The notes under the pieces were generated by a model that saw only the letters and a program-made list of their open reading frames with translations, did not search any database and had not been told where the DNA came from. A program made the position numbers and the translations under genes. From Lachnospiraceae bacterium (GTDB lineage Bacteria > Bacillota > Clostridia > Lachnospirales > Lachnospiraceae): a stretch of DNA of 64,000 nt. The DNA is taken from positions 1-64,000 of the forward strand of contig JAIDFQ010000055.1 of NCBI GenBank assembly GCA_029054245.1, read 5' to 3'. Shown here piece by piece: positions 1-8,625 of this stretch; within the stretch, counting starts at the first letter, position 1; every line of letters starts with the position of its first letter.

Positions 1-130
1 CTTTTACACACCCTCCGTTTTCCATTTTTTCAAAAGAAAGCGACGGCTTGAAAGTTTCTATTTCAAAACCGCCGCAAGGTTGCTTGCATTTTGTTTAGGT
101 GCACAGATATCAGCCGCTGAAACAACGGTT

Positions 131-658
131 TTATTGAAAGTTTATTTTAAGTGAGGAGATCCATTTTTCAATCGCTTCTACAAGGACAATTTGTTGTTGT
201 AAAACAGCAATACCTGTTTGGGGAATTTCCGGTATATTTTCTTTTATGCGGAGATTCTCTTCCAAATATGATTTTAAGCTACTTATGTTTTGTTCAATCT
301 TATCAATACATGATTTTTGACTTTCAGGTGGTAGACTATCTAAGTTTACAATTACAGCATTAAAATCCAAAAAGATGTGGATAGGTTTAGCAGAAATTTC
401 CGACATAAGTCGTTCAAACTCTTTTTCGCCGGTTTCTGTTAGGGAATAGACTGCTTTTTCAGGCATTTTGCCCTCTTTCACAATAGCTGCCTTAATAAAG
501 CCTTTTTCCTCTAACTGAATGGCTTTTTTATAAATGGAAGGGGTACTGATTTTTACCCATTTAGATATATTTCTATATTCTACCAGTTTTTGGATGTCAT
601 AGGCACTCATAGGTTCTTTTTTTAACATTCCTAATACAATCAAATCAATTGTTGCCAT
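131..658 (-). CDS. PadR family transcriptional regulator
   Basis: The 175-residue product has the PadR winged-helix pattern: an N-terminal start 'MATIDLIVLGMLKKEPMSAYDI', a basic recognition region around residues 30-45 and a beta-wing with 'YSLTETGEKEF' near residue 70. A helical dimerisation tail of about 90 residues follows. PadR proteins are repressors that often control a neighbouring multidrug exporter and respond to small molecules. It is divergent from the MATE exporter gene that begins at 881, and a perfect 15-bp inverted repeat lies just before that gene, so it very likely represses that gene and perhaps itself. Family call is firm; ligand unknown. Confidence 0.88.
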   Translation of the reverse strand: MATIDLIVLGMLKKEPMSAYDIQKLVEYRNISKWVKISTPSIYKKAIQLEEKGFIKAAIVKEGKMPEKAVYSLTETGEKEFERLMSEISAKPIHIFLDFNAVIVNLDSLPPESQKSCIDKIEQNISSLKSYLEENLRIKENIPEIPQTGIAVLQQQIVLVEAIEKWISSLKINFQ

Positions 659-813
659 ATTTTCTCTACTCTTCTTTCTAAGACGATTATTGTATGCACG
701 AGAATTAAATTTGCATGCTGTAAGTTATAGTATTCAATTTTATACTATTTGTCAAGAACGGAGAACTTAACAATAGATTTCTTGACAATCACTATAAAAT
801 ATAGTAGTTTTGT

Positions 814-850
814 TTATAGTAGTATAATGTTATAAATTATACTACTATAA
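814..850. promoter_or_regulatory. 15-bp perfect inverted repeat, likely PadR operator
   Basis: Arms 814-828 (TTATAGTAGTATAAT) and 836-850 are exact reverse complements separated by 7 bp. A TATAAT hexamer lies inside the left arm at 823-828, so repressor binding would cover the promoter of the MATE gene. A partial second copy (TATAGTAG) lies at 800-807. That this is the PadR site is inferred from position. Confidence 0.7.
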
Positions 851-880
851 AATAATTTGATTAAGAAAGGAGTAGGTTCT

Positions 881-2257
881 ATGACAGAACGTAACAACAA
901 AATGGAGCTGTTAGGAAGTGTGCATATCACAAAAGCGCTTATGGCTCTCGGTGTCCCGATTATGATAGGTATGTTAATAAATGCCCTTTATAATCTTGTG
1001 GATGCCTATTTCGTAGGAGGTTTAGGAGAAAGTCCAATGGGAGCGATTTCTATTGTGTTTCCGCTGGGACAGGTAGTTGTTGGATTAGGGTTGATGTTTG
1101 GCAATGGAGCAGCGTCTTATCTTTCAAGACTGTTAGGGCGTGGGGATAGAGATACTGCAAACAAAGTAGCCAGCACAGCATTGTATAGCAGTATGATAAT
1201 TGGTACGATAGTTATTGTTTTTTGCGGCTATTTATTGAAGCCGATTTTACTTCTGCTTGGTGCAACGGACACTATTATGCCCTATGCGGTGCCATATGCA
1301 AGGATTTATGTATTTTCCTGCATTTTCAATGTAATCAATGTGACAATGAATAACATTGTGTCAAGTGAGGGTGCAGCCAAAACAACTATGTGTGCATTAT
1401 TGTTAGGGGCTGTGCTGAATATTGGTTTAGATCCTGTTTTTATTTATGTGTTTGATATGGGTGTAGTAGGTGCAGCAATTGCTACTGCTATTTCGCAAAT
1501 GGTTTCCACATTGGTATATGCAGTCTATGTACTTCGAAAAAAGAGTGCTTTCTCATTTAGCATTAGGGAGTTTAGCCCCTCAAAACAAATTTTCGTAGAA
1601 ATTTTGAAAATTGGTGTGCCAACCCTGACGTTCCAACTTCTTACAAGTCTTTCAATTGCGCTGATTAATCGGGCGGCAAATGGATATGGCGATGCTGTTA
1701 TTGCCGGAATGGGAGCTGTCACAAGAGTTACATCTATGGGAACTCTTGTAGTGTTTGGCTTTCTGAAAGGTTTTCAGCCAATTGCCGGATTTAGCTATGG
1801 TGCAAAGAAATTTGATCGTCTGCGAGAGGCAATCAAAACTTCAATTCTGTGGTCGACTTGCTTTTGCGTAGTTGTGGGATTACTGATGATTATATTTCCA
1901 ACACAAATTATTTCACAGTTTGCAAATGGAAATGCGGAAATGATTTCTACAGGACAAAAATCCCTTATGGCAAATGGTCTGTCGTTTACCTTATTTGGGT
2001 TTTATACAGTATATTCTTCTTTGTTTCTTGCACTTGGAAAAGGAACTGCGGGTTTTGTTCTTGGGGCTTGTAGACAGGGTATATGTTTTGTTCCAGTGAT
2101 TTTGTTTCTTCCGGTAGCTTGGGGAGTGAATGGGATACTTTACGCACAACCCATTGCGGATGTAATATCGGCTATCATTACAATATTTATGGCTATACAT
2201 CTTCATAAAGAATTGAAAATGACAGAAGCCACAAGCTGTTCGCGGAAAGAAGAATAA
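881..2257 (+). CDS. MATE family multidrug efflux transporter
   Basis: The product is a polytopic membrane protein of about 458 residues with two homologous six-helix halves, as expected for a MATE (multi-antimicrobial extrusion) cation antiporter. Recognisable family stretches include 'VPIMIGMLINALYNLVDAYFVGGLGE' near the N-terminus (cited only as a region, residues about 25-50) and 'GFQPIAGFSYGA' in the second half. The reading frame is open from a TTG at 857, but ATG 881 is preferred because AGAAAGGAG sits just upstream. It is divergently paired with the PadR gene and probably repressed by it. Substrate cannot be told from sequence. Confidence 0.88.
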   Translation: MTERNNKMELLGSVHITKALMALGVPIMIGMLINALYNLVDAYFVGGLGESPMGAISIVFPLGQVVVGLGLMFGNGAASYLSRLLGRGDRDTANKVASTALYSSMIIGTIVIVFCGYLLKPILLLLGATDTIMPYAVPYARIYVFSCIFNVINVTMNNIVSSEGAAKTTMCALLLGAVLNIGLDPVFIYVFDMGVVGAAIATAISQMVSTLVYAVYVLRKKSAFSFSIREFSPSKQIFVEILKIGVPTLTFQLLTSLSIALINRAANGYGDAVIAGMGAVTRVTSMGTLVVFGFLKGFQPIAGFSYGAKKFDRLREAIKTSILWSTCFCVVVGLLMIIFPTQIISQFANGNAEMISTGQKSLMANGLSFTLFGFYTVYSSLFLALGKGTAGFVLGACRQGICFVPVILFLPVAWGVNGILYAQPIADVISAIITIFMAIHLHKELKMTEATSCSRKEE

Positions 2258-2364
2258 TTATATTTTAACTTTAGAACTGCTTATAACATAGATGTTTTAT
2301 ATGTTAAAAAAGAAGCGAGAATTAAAAAAGAATACAACAAAAAACAATGGCACAATACGCACAT

Positions 2365-2412
2365 AAAGGTGTATCGAAATGAAGTAAAAAACTTCAATGC
2401 GATACACCTTTT
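2365..2412. terminator. Hairpin with T run, probable terminator
   Basis: AAAGGTGTATCG (2365-2376) pairs with CGATACACCTTT (2400-2411) and is followed by further Ts; an inner GAAGT/ACTTC pairing extends the stem. It lies downstream of the MATE gene and works on either strand in principle. Confidence 0.6.
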
Positions 2413-2502
2413 TAATGTCGAATTTTGACCGTTTACAGATTTTATTGTGGTTTCCATTTTGCAGATTCGTAAAGGAAAGTTGACGGCTATTCTAGTAGGA
2501 GT

Positions 2503-2709
2503 TTAGATGCAATTTATTCTGCCAAGTGTAGCATCGTATTCCCGAAGTTCGGAATAGTCAATGTCATAGACAAAACGGTATAAAATTCGGTGGCGTAGGA
2601 AAGCAGATTTGCTTTTTATGCCGGAGACTTTAACTTTCTGCGAAAGTATATACTGCTCATCATCGCTTAGATACATTTTTAACTTGTTTTTGCGCTCGCT
2701 GTTTGTCAC
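2503..2709 (-). pseudogene. MobC-like mobilization protein, truncated remnant
   Basis: A 68-residue product with a basic N-terminus and a ribbon-helix-helix-like segment ('MYLSDDEQYILSQKVKVSG ... SAFLRH') resembling the start of Firmicute MobC relaxosome accessory proteins. Those proteins are normally about 100 residues or more; here the frame stops after 'LGRINCI', so the C-terminal half is missing. No relaxase gene is adjacent. I read it as a scrap of a mobilizable element. A short intact RHH protein cannot be excluded. Confidence 0.45.
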
Positions 2710-2830
2710 TTTTTAATGTCCTTTCTGTAATGGATTGGTTCTGATTGAATAAACAGCCTTTTTCTGCTATATTTGTAGTGGAAAAGGACTGGTAAGTACA
2801 AAGGAAGAGTGGAGCTTTAGAACATAAAAA

Positions 2831-3186
2831 ATGAATACATTTTTGGTTGAGATTTGTTTGACCATGCTTTTCACATTAGGGGAAATTAAATTAAAAGACA
2901 TAAAGAAGGTTTTTGATAAGGAAAAAACAGACAGTGCGCAAAATCTTGAAATTAGCGAAAGCATAGATATTGTAAGTAAAAAGTTGGAAGATTCAAAAGA
3001 GATTATTGAGGTTGCGCTTTTTGAAATGGAGAAGCAAAAAAAGTTGTTTAACAAATAAAGAAGGAAGCAGAGATTAGCCAGCAAATAACTTCAATGAATC
3101 AAGAGCAGGTATCAGCGTTAAACGAACTTTTAGAAAATACATTAAATAGGCAGGAAAAGAAGGCATTTCAAAGCAGTATGCAATAA
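2831..3186 (+). pseudogene. Unidentified coiled-coil protein, frame-disrupted
   Basis: The first frame (2831-3058) encodes 75 residues ending in a charged helical stretch ('KLEDSKEIIEVALFEMEKQKK'). A different frame continues the same Lys/Glu/Gln-rich helical composition from 3058 to a stop at 3184-3186 ('ISQQITSMNQEQVSALNEL'). This looks like one gene broken by an indel near 3055. The family is not recognised; position between a MobC scrap and AbiE scraps suggests a remnant mobile region. Confidence 0.35.
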
Positions 3187-3191
3187 AATAT

Positions 3192-3668
3192 TTGCAGGAA
3201 AGAAATTATGAAAGGATAGCAAAGGGCATATATCTGGCGCAAAATGCATGGCAAGATGAATTGTATATAATTTCCCTGCAATATAAAAAAATTGTTTATT
3301 CCCATGACACAGCGCTGTATCTTCTCGGATTATCAGAACGGGAACCCATTTGTTTTACTGTTACCGTACCAAGGGGATATAAGGCGGATTATAAAGGGAA
3401 CGGTTCGCTTAAAAGGGTAACAGTAGTTGAAGAACGTTATTCTTTGGGTATAGATACTGCTACTACACCATATGGACATACAGTTCCATGCTATAATGCA
3501 GAAAGGACTTTGTGTGATATTTTCAGAACAGACACAGAAATACAGGAAAAGCAGGTGGCTGTAAAAGAATATCTGAATGGAAAGAAGAATCTTCCTAGAC
3601 TTATGGAGTATGCCAAAATACTTCATATAGAGAAAAAAATCAAACAATATATGGAGGTACTGTTGTGA
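3192..3668 (+). pseudogene. AbiEi-type antitoxin, N-terminally truncated
   Basis: The product matches the body of AbiEi antitoxins of type IV toxin-antitoxin systems: 'RIAKGIYLAQNAWQDELYI', 'YSHDTALYLLGLSE' and 'YNAERTLCDIFR' are typical. AbiEi normally begins with a winged-helix DNA-binding domain of about 40-60 residues before this; here the open frame enters at codon-level homology from 3183 and only a TTG at 3192 is available, so most of that domain is missing. The C-terminus is complete and overlaps the start of the next gene by 4 nt (GTGATT/TGA), the usual abiEi-abiEii arrangement. Autoregulation is probably lost. Confidence 0.7.
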
Positions 3669-3889
3669 TTCATACATCCACACAATTGAAAGCACTGGTA
3701 AGAAATAAATCTCATGGAGATAATGCCAAAGCTATGACATTGATTAGAAATTTTGCGATGGAAAGATTTTTGGAACGGATGTCTTTATCAAGATATAGTG
3801 GCAATTTAATATTAAAAGGCGGATTGCTAATTGCTTCTATGGTGGGACTTGATATTCGGGCAACAATGTTGAATAACAGTAATGTTTGA
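3665..3889 (+). pseudogene. AbiEii nucleotidyltransferase toxin, C-terminally truncated
   Basis: The 74-residue frame carries the family-typical N-terminus: 'RNFAMERFLERMSLSRYSGNLILKGG' region (residues about 27-52) followed by 'LIASMVGLDIRATM'. Intact AbiEii toxins continue with a DxD nucleotidyltransferase motif and are about 270-300 residues. Here homology stops at 'RATM' and the frame ends six codons later, so the catalytic residues are absent and the toxin cannot be active. Start is GTG or ATT at the overlap with the antitoxin gene. Confidence 0.72.
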
Positions 3890-4074
3890 TATTATATATT
3901 TTTTCGACACTTTATGATAAAATATTATGCTAAAATATCGAGAGAACAAAATACTGTGAGTTATTTATTTGAAATAAAGTATGTTACGAACTAAGGTTAT
4001 TTGCTATTCTGTATTTCAGAATACTGAATAAAAAATAAAGATAATAGGTAGGAAAAGGATGGTATGATAAGTAT

Positions 4075-5106
4075 ATGACAGAAGAGCAATTTAAAATTGA
4101 ACCGCAATATGATCCAAACCACAATTTTTTAGTATATTGTAATGATGTATTAGTTAGTTTAATAAAATATGCAGACTGCGAAAGTTGTCCTCTGTAAGGA
4201 TAGATTTTAAGGATAAAGAAGAGGAAAATAGCTTTACTAATTTAAAAGAAGATAGCGATATTTTTGATTGGATGGAGGAACATGGCTATAGTGATGAACT
4301 GTATGAATTAGAGTATCGGCATACATTCTTTTCGTTAGTGGCTGATTTCTGCCATTATATGTTGGAATCATTTGAATGTGCAGCCAAAAAGAAGGTTGCT
4401 GTTGCATATGCATTATTAAGAAAACCATTACGTGATAATTTGCACTATATTGAATGGTTGGCAGCAGAAAGAGAAGACTTGTTGGATAAATTGGCAAAGG
4501 GTAATGCTGAAGATTTAGTAATAAATAAATTCAACGCAAAAAAATATATTGAGAAGGTTGAAAAGATTTACGGCATTGCTCATCAGGATGGATTTTTTAG
4601 TTTTCGGTACGATAAGAATGATAGTATGAGTTTGGAGAAAATATGGAATAAAGCTAATCATGTAATAACAACTCATTCCTATACAAAATCGGCACAAGGA
4701 GAATTAAATTTTGTCTTTTTGAGTGAGGAACGGATTGATGAGTTTACCAGATATTATTATTGCGTTGTTCCACTGGTAATGTCATATGCTGTAGATTTGA
4801 TCGTGGCAATGTTTGAACAGATTATAAATGTAAATCCAATGACCAATATTATAAACAGGGTATTAAAACTAGCAAGGCAAGCATGTACAACAGATGGAAA
4901 ATTCTTTCAAGATACACTTAATATATTTGGAAGTAGATGATATACCCTTTTTCTGTCCTCATTGCGGAAAAGAAATACATATGAATTTGGATATTTTATT
5001 TGAATTAATGAATAATGTGTTTAAATGTGAGGAATGTGGATTCAAAATAGAATCATCGAACTATATATTTGATTATGAGGAAGAAGCCGATATAGTAGAA
5101 AATTAG
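4075..5106 (+). pseudogene. Conserved zinc-ribbon protein of unknown function, two compensating frameshifts
   Basis: Three overlapping open frames appear to be one gene. ATG 4075 (after AGGAAAAGG) opens a 40-residue frame ending at 4197; a second frame from about 4185 runs to 4940 (largely helical, hydrophobic C-terminal part); a third frame, again in phase with the first, runs to 5106 and carries a zinc ribbon CPHCGKE...CEECGF. The first shift is near 4185-4197 and the second near 4930. Two opposite single-base shifts could be a decayed gene or consensus errors. I do not recognise the family; similar abortive-infection-like cargo genes are common beside mobile elements, but no function is claimed. 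Confidence 0.45.
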
Positions 5107-5152
5107 AGCTATCATTTTAGCTTGTTTTGATATAAGTTTATCAAAACAGTCG

Positions 5153-5194
5153 AGTAGTAAAAGTCCCCAATTCCTACTACGTTTTTACTACTTT
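5153..5194. repeat. TAGTAG/CTACTA repeat cluster outside the left att site
   Basis: GAGTAGTAAAAG, CCTACTAC and TTACTACTTTTG occur within 42 bp. They resemble, but do not equal, the CCTTAGTAGT arm repeats at both ends of element A. They may be the right-end arm sites of a related, earlier element abutting the left att site. This is inference. Confidence 0.4.
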
Positions 5195-5339
5195 TGACGG
5201 CATCAACTTGCCCCGTTTTGCCTCGATTTGCCATTTTCGTTACATTTTTCACAATCTCCACGAAAAACGCAAACCCCGCAAATCGTGCCAAAACACGGCA
5301 AATCAAAGCATTATAGGAGGAAAAATTAACATGATTAAG

Positions 5340-5361
5340 ATACTTTTCGTCTGCCACGGCA
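5340..5361 (+). other. attL of element A (22-bp direct repeat)
   Basis: The 22 bases ATACTTTTCGTCTGCC followed by ACGGCA occur here and again, without mismatch, at 21253-21274 inside the first codons of the tyrosine phosphatase gene. Just before this copy is AGGAGG and ATGATTAAG, so the left copy retains a translatable start 'MIKILFVCHG', after which homology to the phosphatase stops. The repeat therefore marks the crossover site of the integrase at 17433-18716. Confidence 0.88.
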
Positions 5362-5449
5362 GGTCAGGTGTACAATAAATTAGACTTTGGTAAACTGGGG
5401 CAAAGTAGGGCATAATGTACCGCAAACCCGCATAAATACTATGGTTTCG

Positions 5450-5527
5450 ACTACTAAGGTCTGAGCCGGAGAGGGGATGAAGGCAAATGTTTTGGGATAA
5501 TTCCTTAGTAGTAATAGACTACTAAGG
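5450..5527. repeat. Left arm-type integrase sites (ACTACTAAGG repeats)
   Basis: ACTACTAAGG is found at 5450-5459 and 5518-5527, and its reverse complement CCTTAGTAGT at 5503-5512, the last two forming a perfect 10-bp inverted repeat with a 5-bp loop. CCTTAGTAGT recurs at 21070-21079 at the other end of element A. Tn916-type integrases bind such arm sites; assignment here is by position. Confidence 0.6.
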
Positions 5528-5578
5528 GTATAGCATATGAACACTTTTTGGAACATTACAGAAGGTGTTCTTTTATCA

Positions 5579-5607
5579 TTGAAAATATTCGTCTAAAGGA
5601 ATATAAT
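5579..5607 (+). promoter_or_regulatory. Sigma-70-type promoter for the left cargo
   Basis: TTGAAA (5579-5584), a 17-bp spacer and TATAAT (5602-5607) stand 39 bp before the HTH gene that heads the restriction-modification operon. Confidence 0.7.
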
Positions 5608-5645
5608 AGTATTGGTTTATTGTATGTATTTTCGGAGGTTATAAC

Positions 5646-5837
5646 ATGAATTTTGTACCGTCAATTACGAAAGCAAAAGAATGGGGAATTACACAGAGGC
5701 GTGTGGCTATTTACTGTAAGGAAGGACGCATAAAGGGAGCAGAGCTTATTGGTAATAGATGGCTTATTCCGTGTGATGCAGAAAAACCTATTGATCCAAG
5801 AAAACAAAGAATATCTGATTGTAAAAAGAATAGTTAA
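5646..5837 (+). CDS. Small HTH DNA-binding protein ahead of the R-M genes
   Basis: The 63-residue product has a compact MerR/excisionase-like helix-turn-helix: 'SITKAKEWGITQRRVAIYCKEGRIKGAELIGNRWLIP'-type pattern spanning residues 6-43, in which a helix-turn-helix is followed by a short wing ending in W-LIP. A good Shine-Dalgarno (CGGAGG) precedes ATG 5646. It lies 82 bp before the nuclease-methyltransferase gene and shares its promoter, so a controller role for the R-M operon is plausible, although the same fold also serves excisionases and Fic-associated regulators. Confidence 0.65.
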   Translation: MNFVPSITKAKEWGITQRRVAIYCKEGRIKGAELIGNRWLIPCDAEKPIDPRKQRISDCKKNS

Positions 5838-5919
5838 GAGTGGACTAGCTGGCTTGATCGAAAAGAAGACTGAATGACTGATTTATAATAAACACATATT
5901 AGAAAACGAGGAGAAAAAC

Positions 5920-8616
5920 ATGAATAGAGAACTAATAAAACAGTATATAGATGCCCAACCGATTAAGGTTGTATCTCATTTGGATTTAGTGAATAATAAG
6001 ATAAAATATGATGGTATCAAGCAACATAGAGAAATAGTAGAAATACTTGGTGATGAAGAAATGTCACGAGCTTTTTTGCTGACTAGACTTGTGAATGAAT
6101 TAGGATATCCTGCGGATAGAATAGAAATTGAAAAAGAGTATTCATCTGGTCGAGCTCCAAAACTAAAACCTCGTATAGATGTTATCGTTCGTGATTCAAA
6201 AGGAGATGCATTTCTTTTTATTGAGGCGAAAAGCCCATCGGAATTTTCAACAATTGATCAAGATAAAACTATTAATGATCAGTTGTATTTGGTGGCTGCG
6301 TTAGAGAAAGCTTCAGGAAAGAATGTTAAGTATTTGGTTTTATATACTACTGAAGAATCCCTAGCGTCTACGCATGATAATTGCGTGATAATAGATATGA
6401 ATGAGTATCCTACATTTGAAGATTGGGAAGTAAGTAGAAATCCTGCTAATGCTATACCAGCACGCTACGGAAAAGCACAGCATAAACCTTATGTAAAGGC
6501 ATCTGATAAAGATTTAGAAACAGATTTTACTAGTGAAATGTTAACTCAACTTCAAAATGATTTACATAATGTTTTGTGGGGCGGTGGAGGAACTGATGAT
6601 AATGAAGTGTTTTCTTCATTAACCAATTTAATTCTTGCCAAAATTCAAGACGAAGATACTACCGAAGATGGAGAAGTATATAGGTTTCAGTCATTAACAT
6701 ATGAAAAAGAAGGCGATGAAGAATTTGAAACAAATGAAATGCTTTTTGAGAGAATTAATACCTTATATCGGGAGGCGTTAAAATCAAAATTATATATATT
6801 AGATAAAAAAGAATTGGATAAATCTTATGTAATTGATACAAAAAGATTTTCATTATCTAAACTGAAGTATGCTGTTCAAAAGTTACAAGGATTGTCATTT
6901 GTTGATGGTAAAAATAGTTTGAATGGTAAAGATATATTAGGTGATTTCTTTGAAGGAATTATCAGAGATGGTTTTAAGCAGAATAAGGGGCAATTTTTTA
7001 CTCATATAAATATTGTTCGTTTTATGCTTTGGGCTATTCAAGCTGATAAACTAGCTATTGAAAGAATTAAAAAAGATAAGGAAATTCCATATATGATGGA
7101 CCCGTCAGCAGGAAGCGGCACGTTTTTAATTGAATATATGAAATTTATTACTGAGAATATGAAATATCGATTTAGAAGTGAATTGGGAACCACTCGTGCT
7201 GTTAAGGATAAGATAGAATCTGATTGGTTTTATCCTGACCATAGAGAAAATAAATGGGCACAAACATATATTTATGCATCAGAAGTGAATTTTAATTTAG
7301 GTACAGCAACTAAGGTTAATATGATTCTTCATGGTGACGGCTCGACCAATGTATTTGTAAAGGATGGATTGTTGCCTTTTTCTAAATATGAGAAGGAAAC
7401 CGCGCCTAATGTATTACATGATAGCCAAAATGAAAAATTGTATCATGAAAAATCAGTTAATGGAAATTTTGATATTATACTGACAAATCCTCCGTTCAGC
7501 GTTGATTTAGATAATGATACAAAAAAAACACTAAAAAAGAGTTTCTTGTTTGGTGAGAAAAAGAATTCTGAAAATTTGTTTATTGAACGTTGGTATCAGT
7601 TATTGAGAGAGAATGGAAGATTAGCGGCAGTTTTGCCAGAAAGTGTATTTGATACGACGGAGAATAAGTATATTCGTTTATTCTTGTTTAAATATTTTAA
7701 AATAAAAGCTGTAGTATCGTTGCCGCAGTTAGCTTTTGCACCTTTTACTCCAACGAAAACAAGTATATTGTTTGCACAGAAAAAAACAAAAAATGAGATT
7801 GATGATTGGAATAAAAAATGGGCGGATATATCAAAGGAGTATTCTAAGCTAAAAACAAGGGTTGAGAATTTAATTTTAGTATGCGATGGAAAAAAAGAGA
7901 AAAGTAAGCTTCCGTCAATAAAAAAATTAACAGTAGAAGAAGAAAAGGCTATCTTGTCCGAAATGCTTTACCAGTATGCAGATGAGATAACAGAAGAAAT
8001 GACAGTAAATGATATTATTTGTAATTTCCGAATGGAATTAGAAGAACTATGTAAACTTAGCAAGGATACTGTAGATATATTTGGACATGTAAATACATGG
8101 TGGGTATTTGGCAAGCTGACTAAAGAAATAGACTATGATATTTTTATGGCAGAAGCAGAAAATATAGGGTACAAAAGAACTTCAAGAGGTGTTCTTGATA
8201 TGCCAAATGATTTGTACTCTTTAGAATATGCTCCAGATAGTTTGCCTGTAACAGAAATAATTGATGAGTATGAGTTGGCAATAAACGATCTTGATGCGAA
8301 TATAAAGGAACAAGAGAACAAATTAAAATTAGAAAAGAAAAAAGATAAGAAAGATGCTATAAAAGAAAAAATTAGTACCTTGTCTGATGCAAAGGAAAAG
8401 AAAGAACAGGAATTATTATATGTGAAAGCATTTATAGAGGAGTATTATTATAATGAACAATTGCGAAATGAGTATATTGAAAGAACAGAAGATGATTTGT
8501 TGAGACCATTTAAATCAGGTGGATGCTTGCATCGTTATTGTAGTTTCAGAACTGCTCTTCACAAAACAACATACTCAACCATTTTAGATTATATGAGAGA
8601 CATAGATTGGGAGTGA
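5920..8616 (+). CDS. Fused HsdR_N-type nuclease and N6-adenine DNA methyltransferase
   Basis: The 898-residue protein joins two activities. Residues about 50-110 match the N-terminal nuclease domain of type I R subunits, with a PD-(D/E)XK core visible as D87 in 'RIDVIV' and E102/K104 in 'FIEAK'. A type I HsdM-like methyltransferase follows: 'GQFFTH' near 357, AdoMet motif 'DPSAGSGTF' near 394-402 and catalytic 'NPPF' near 523. A Lys/Glu-rich coiled coil lies near 785-830. No DEAD/H translocase motif is present here or nearby, so the enzyme resembles BcgI-like type IIB/IIG systems rather than classical type I. It should methylate, and cut at, sites chosen by the specificity subunit encoded 10 bp downstream. 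AT-rich relative to the element core. Confidence 0.85.
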   Translation: MNRELIKQYIDAQPIKVVSHLDLVNNKIKYDGIKQHREIVEILGDEEMSRAFLLTRLVNELGYPADRIEIEKEYSSGRAPKLKPRIDVIVRDSKGDAFLFIEAKSPSEFSTIDQDKTINDQLYLVAALEKASGKNVKYLVLYTTEESLASTHDNCVIIDMNEYPTFEDWEVSRNPANAIPARYGKAQHKPYVKASDKDLETDFTSEMLTQLQNDLHNVLWGGGGTDDNEVFSSLTNLILAKIQDEDTTEDGEVYRFQSLTYEKEGDEEFETNEMLFERINTLYREALKSKLYILDKKELDKSYVIDTKRFSLSKLKYAVQKLQGLSFVDGKNSLNGKDILGDFFEGIIRDGFKQNKGQFFTHINIVRFMLWAIQADKLAIERIKKDKEIPYMMDPSAGSGTFLIEYMKFITENMKYRFRSELGTTRAVKDKIESDWFYPDHRENKWAQTYIYASEVNFNLGTATKVNMILHGDGSTNVFVKDGLLPFSKYEKETAPNVLHDSQNEKLYHEKSVNGNFDIILTNPPFSVDLDNDTKKTLKKSFLFGEKKNSENLFIERWYQLLRENGRLAAVLPESVFDTTENKYIRLFLFKYFKIKAVVSLPQLAFAPFTPTKTSILFAQKKTKNEIDDWNKKWADISKEYSKLKTRVENLILVCDGKKEKSKLPSIKKLTVEEEKAILSEMLYQYADEITEEMTVNDIICNFRMELEELCKLSKDTVDIFGHVNTWWVFGKLTKEIDYDIFMAEAENIGYKRTSRGVLDMPNDLYSLEYAPDSLPVTEIIDEYELAINDLDANIKEQENKLKLEKKKDKKDAIKEKISTLSDAKEKKEQELLYVKAFIEEYYYNEQLRNEYIERTEDDLLRPFKSGGCLHRYCSFRTALHKTTYSTILDYMRDIDWE

Positions 8617-8625
8617 GGTGACAAA

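Noticed and set aside
1-94. Open minus-strand frame running off the left edge ('CGGFEIETFKPSLSFEKMENGG')
   Set aside because: No start with a ribosome site is visible and only about 30 residues lie inside the window, so a gene cannot be supported.
5112-5357. 81-residue minus-strand frame across the left att site
   Set aside because: It spans the att repeat and the TAGTAG cluster, has no ribosome site and no protein-like conservation signal; it is a by-product of these DNA elements.
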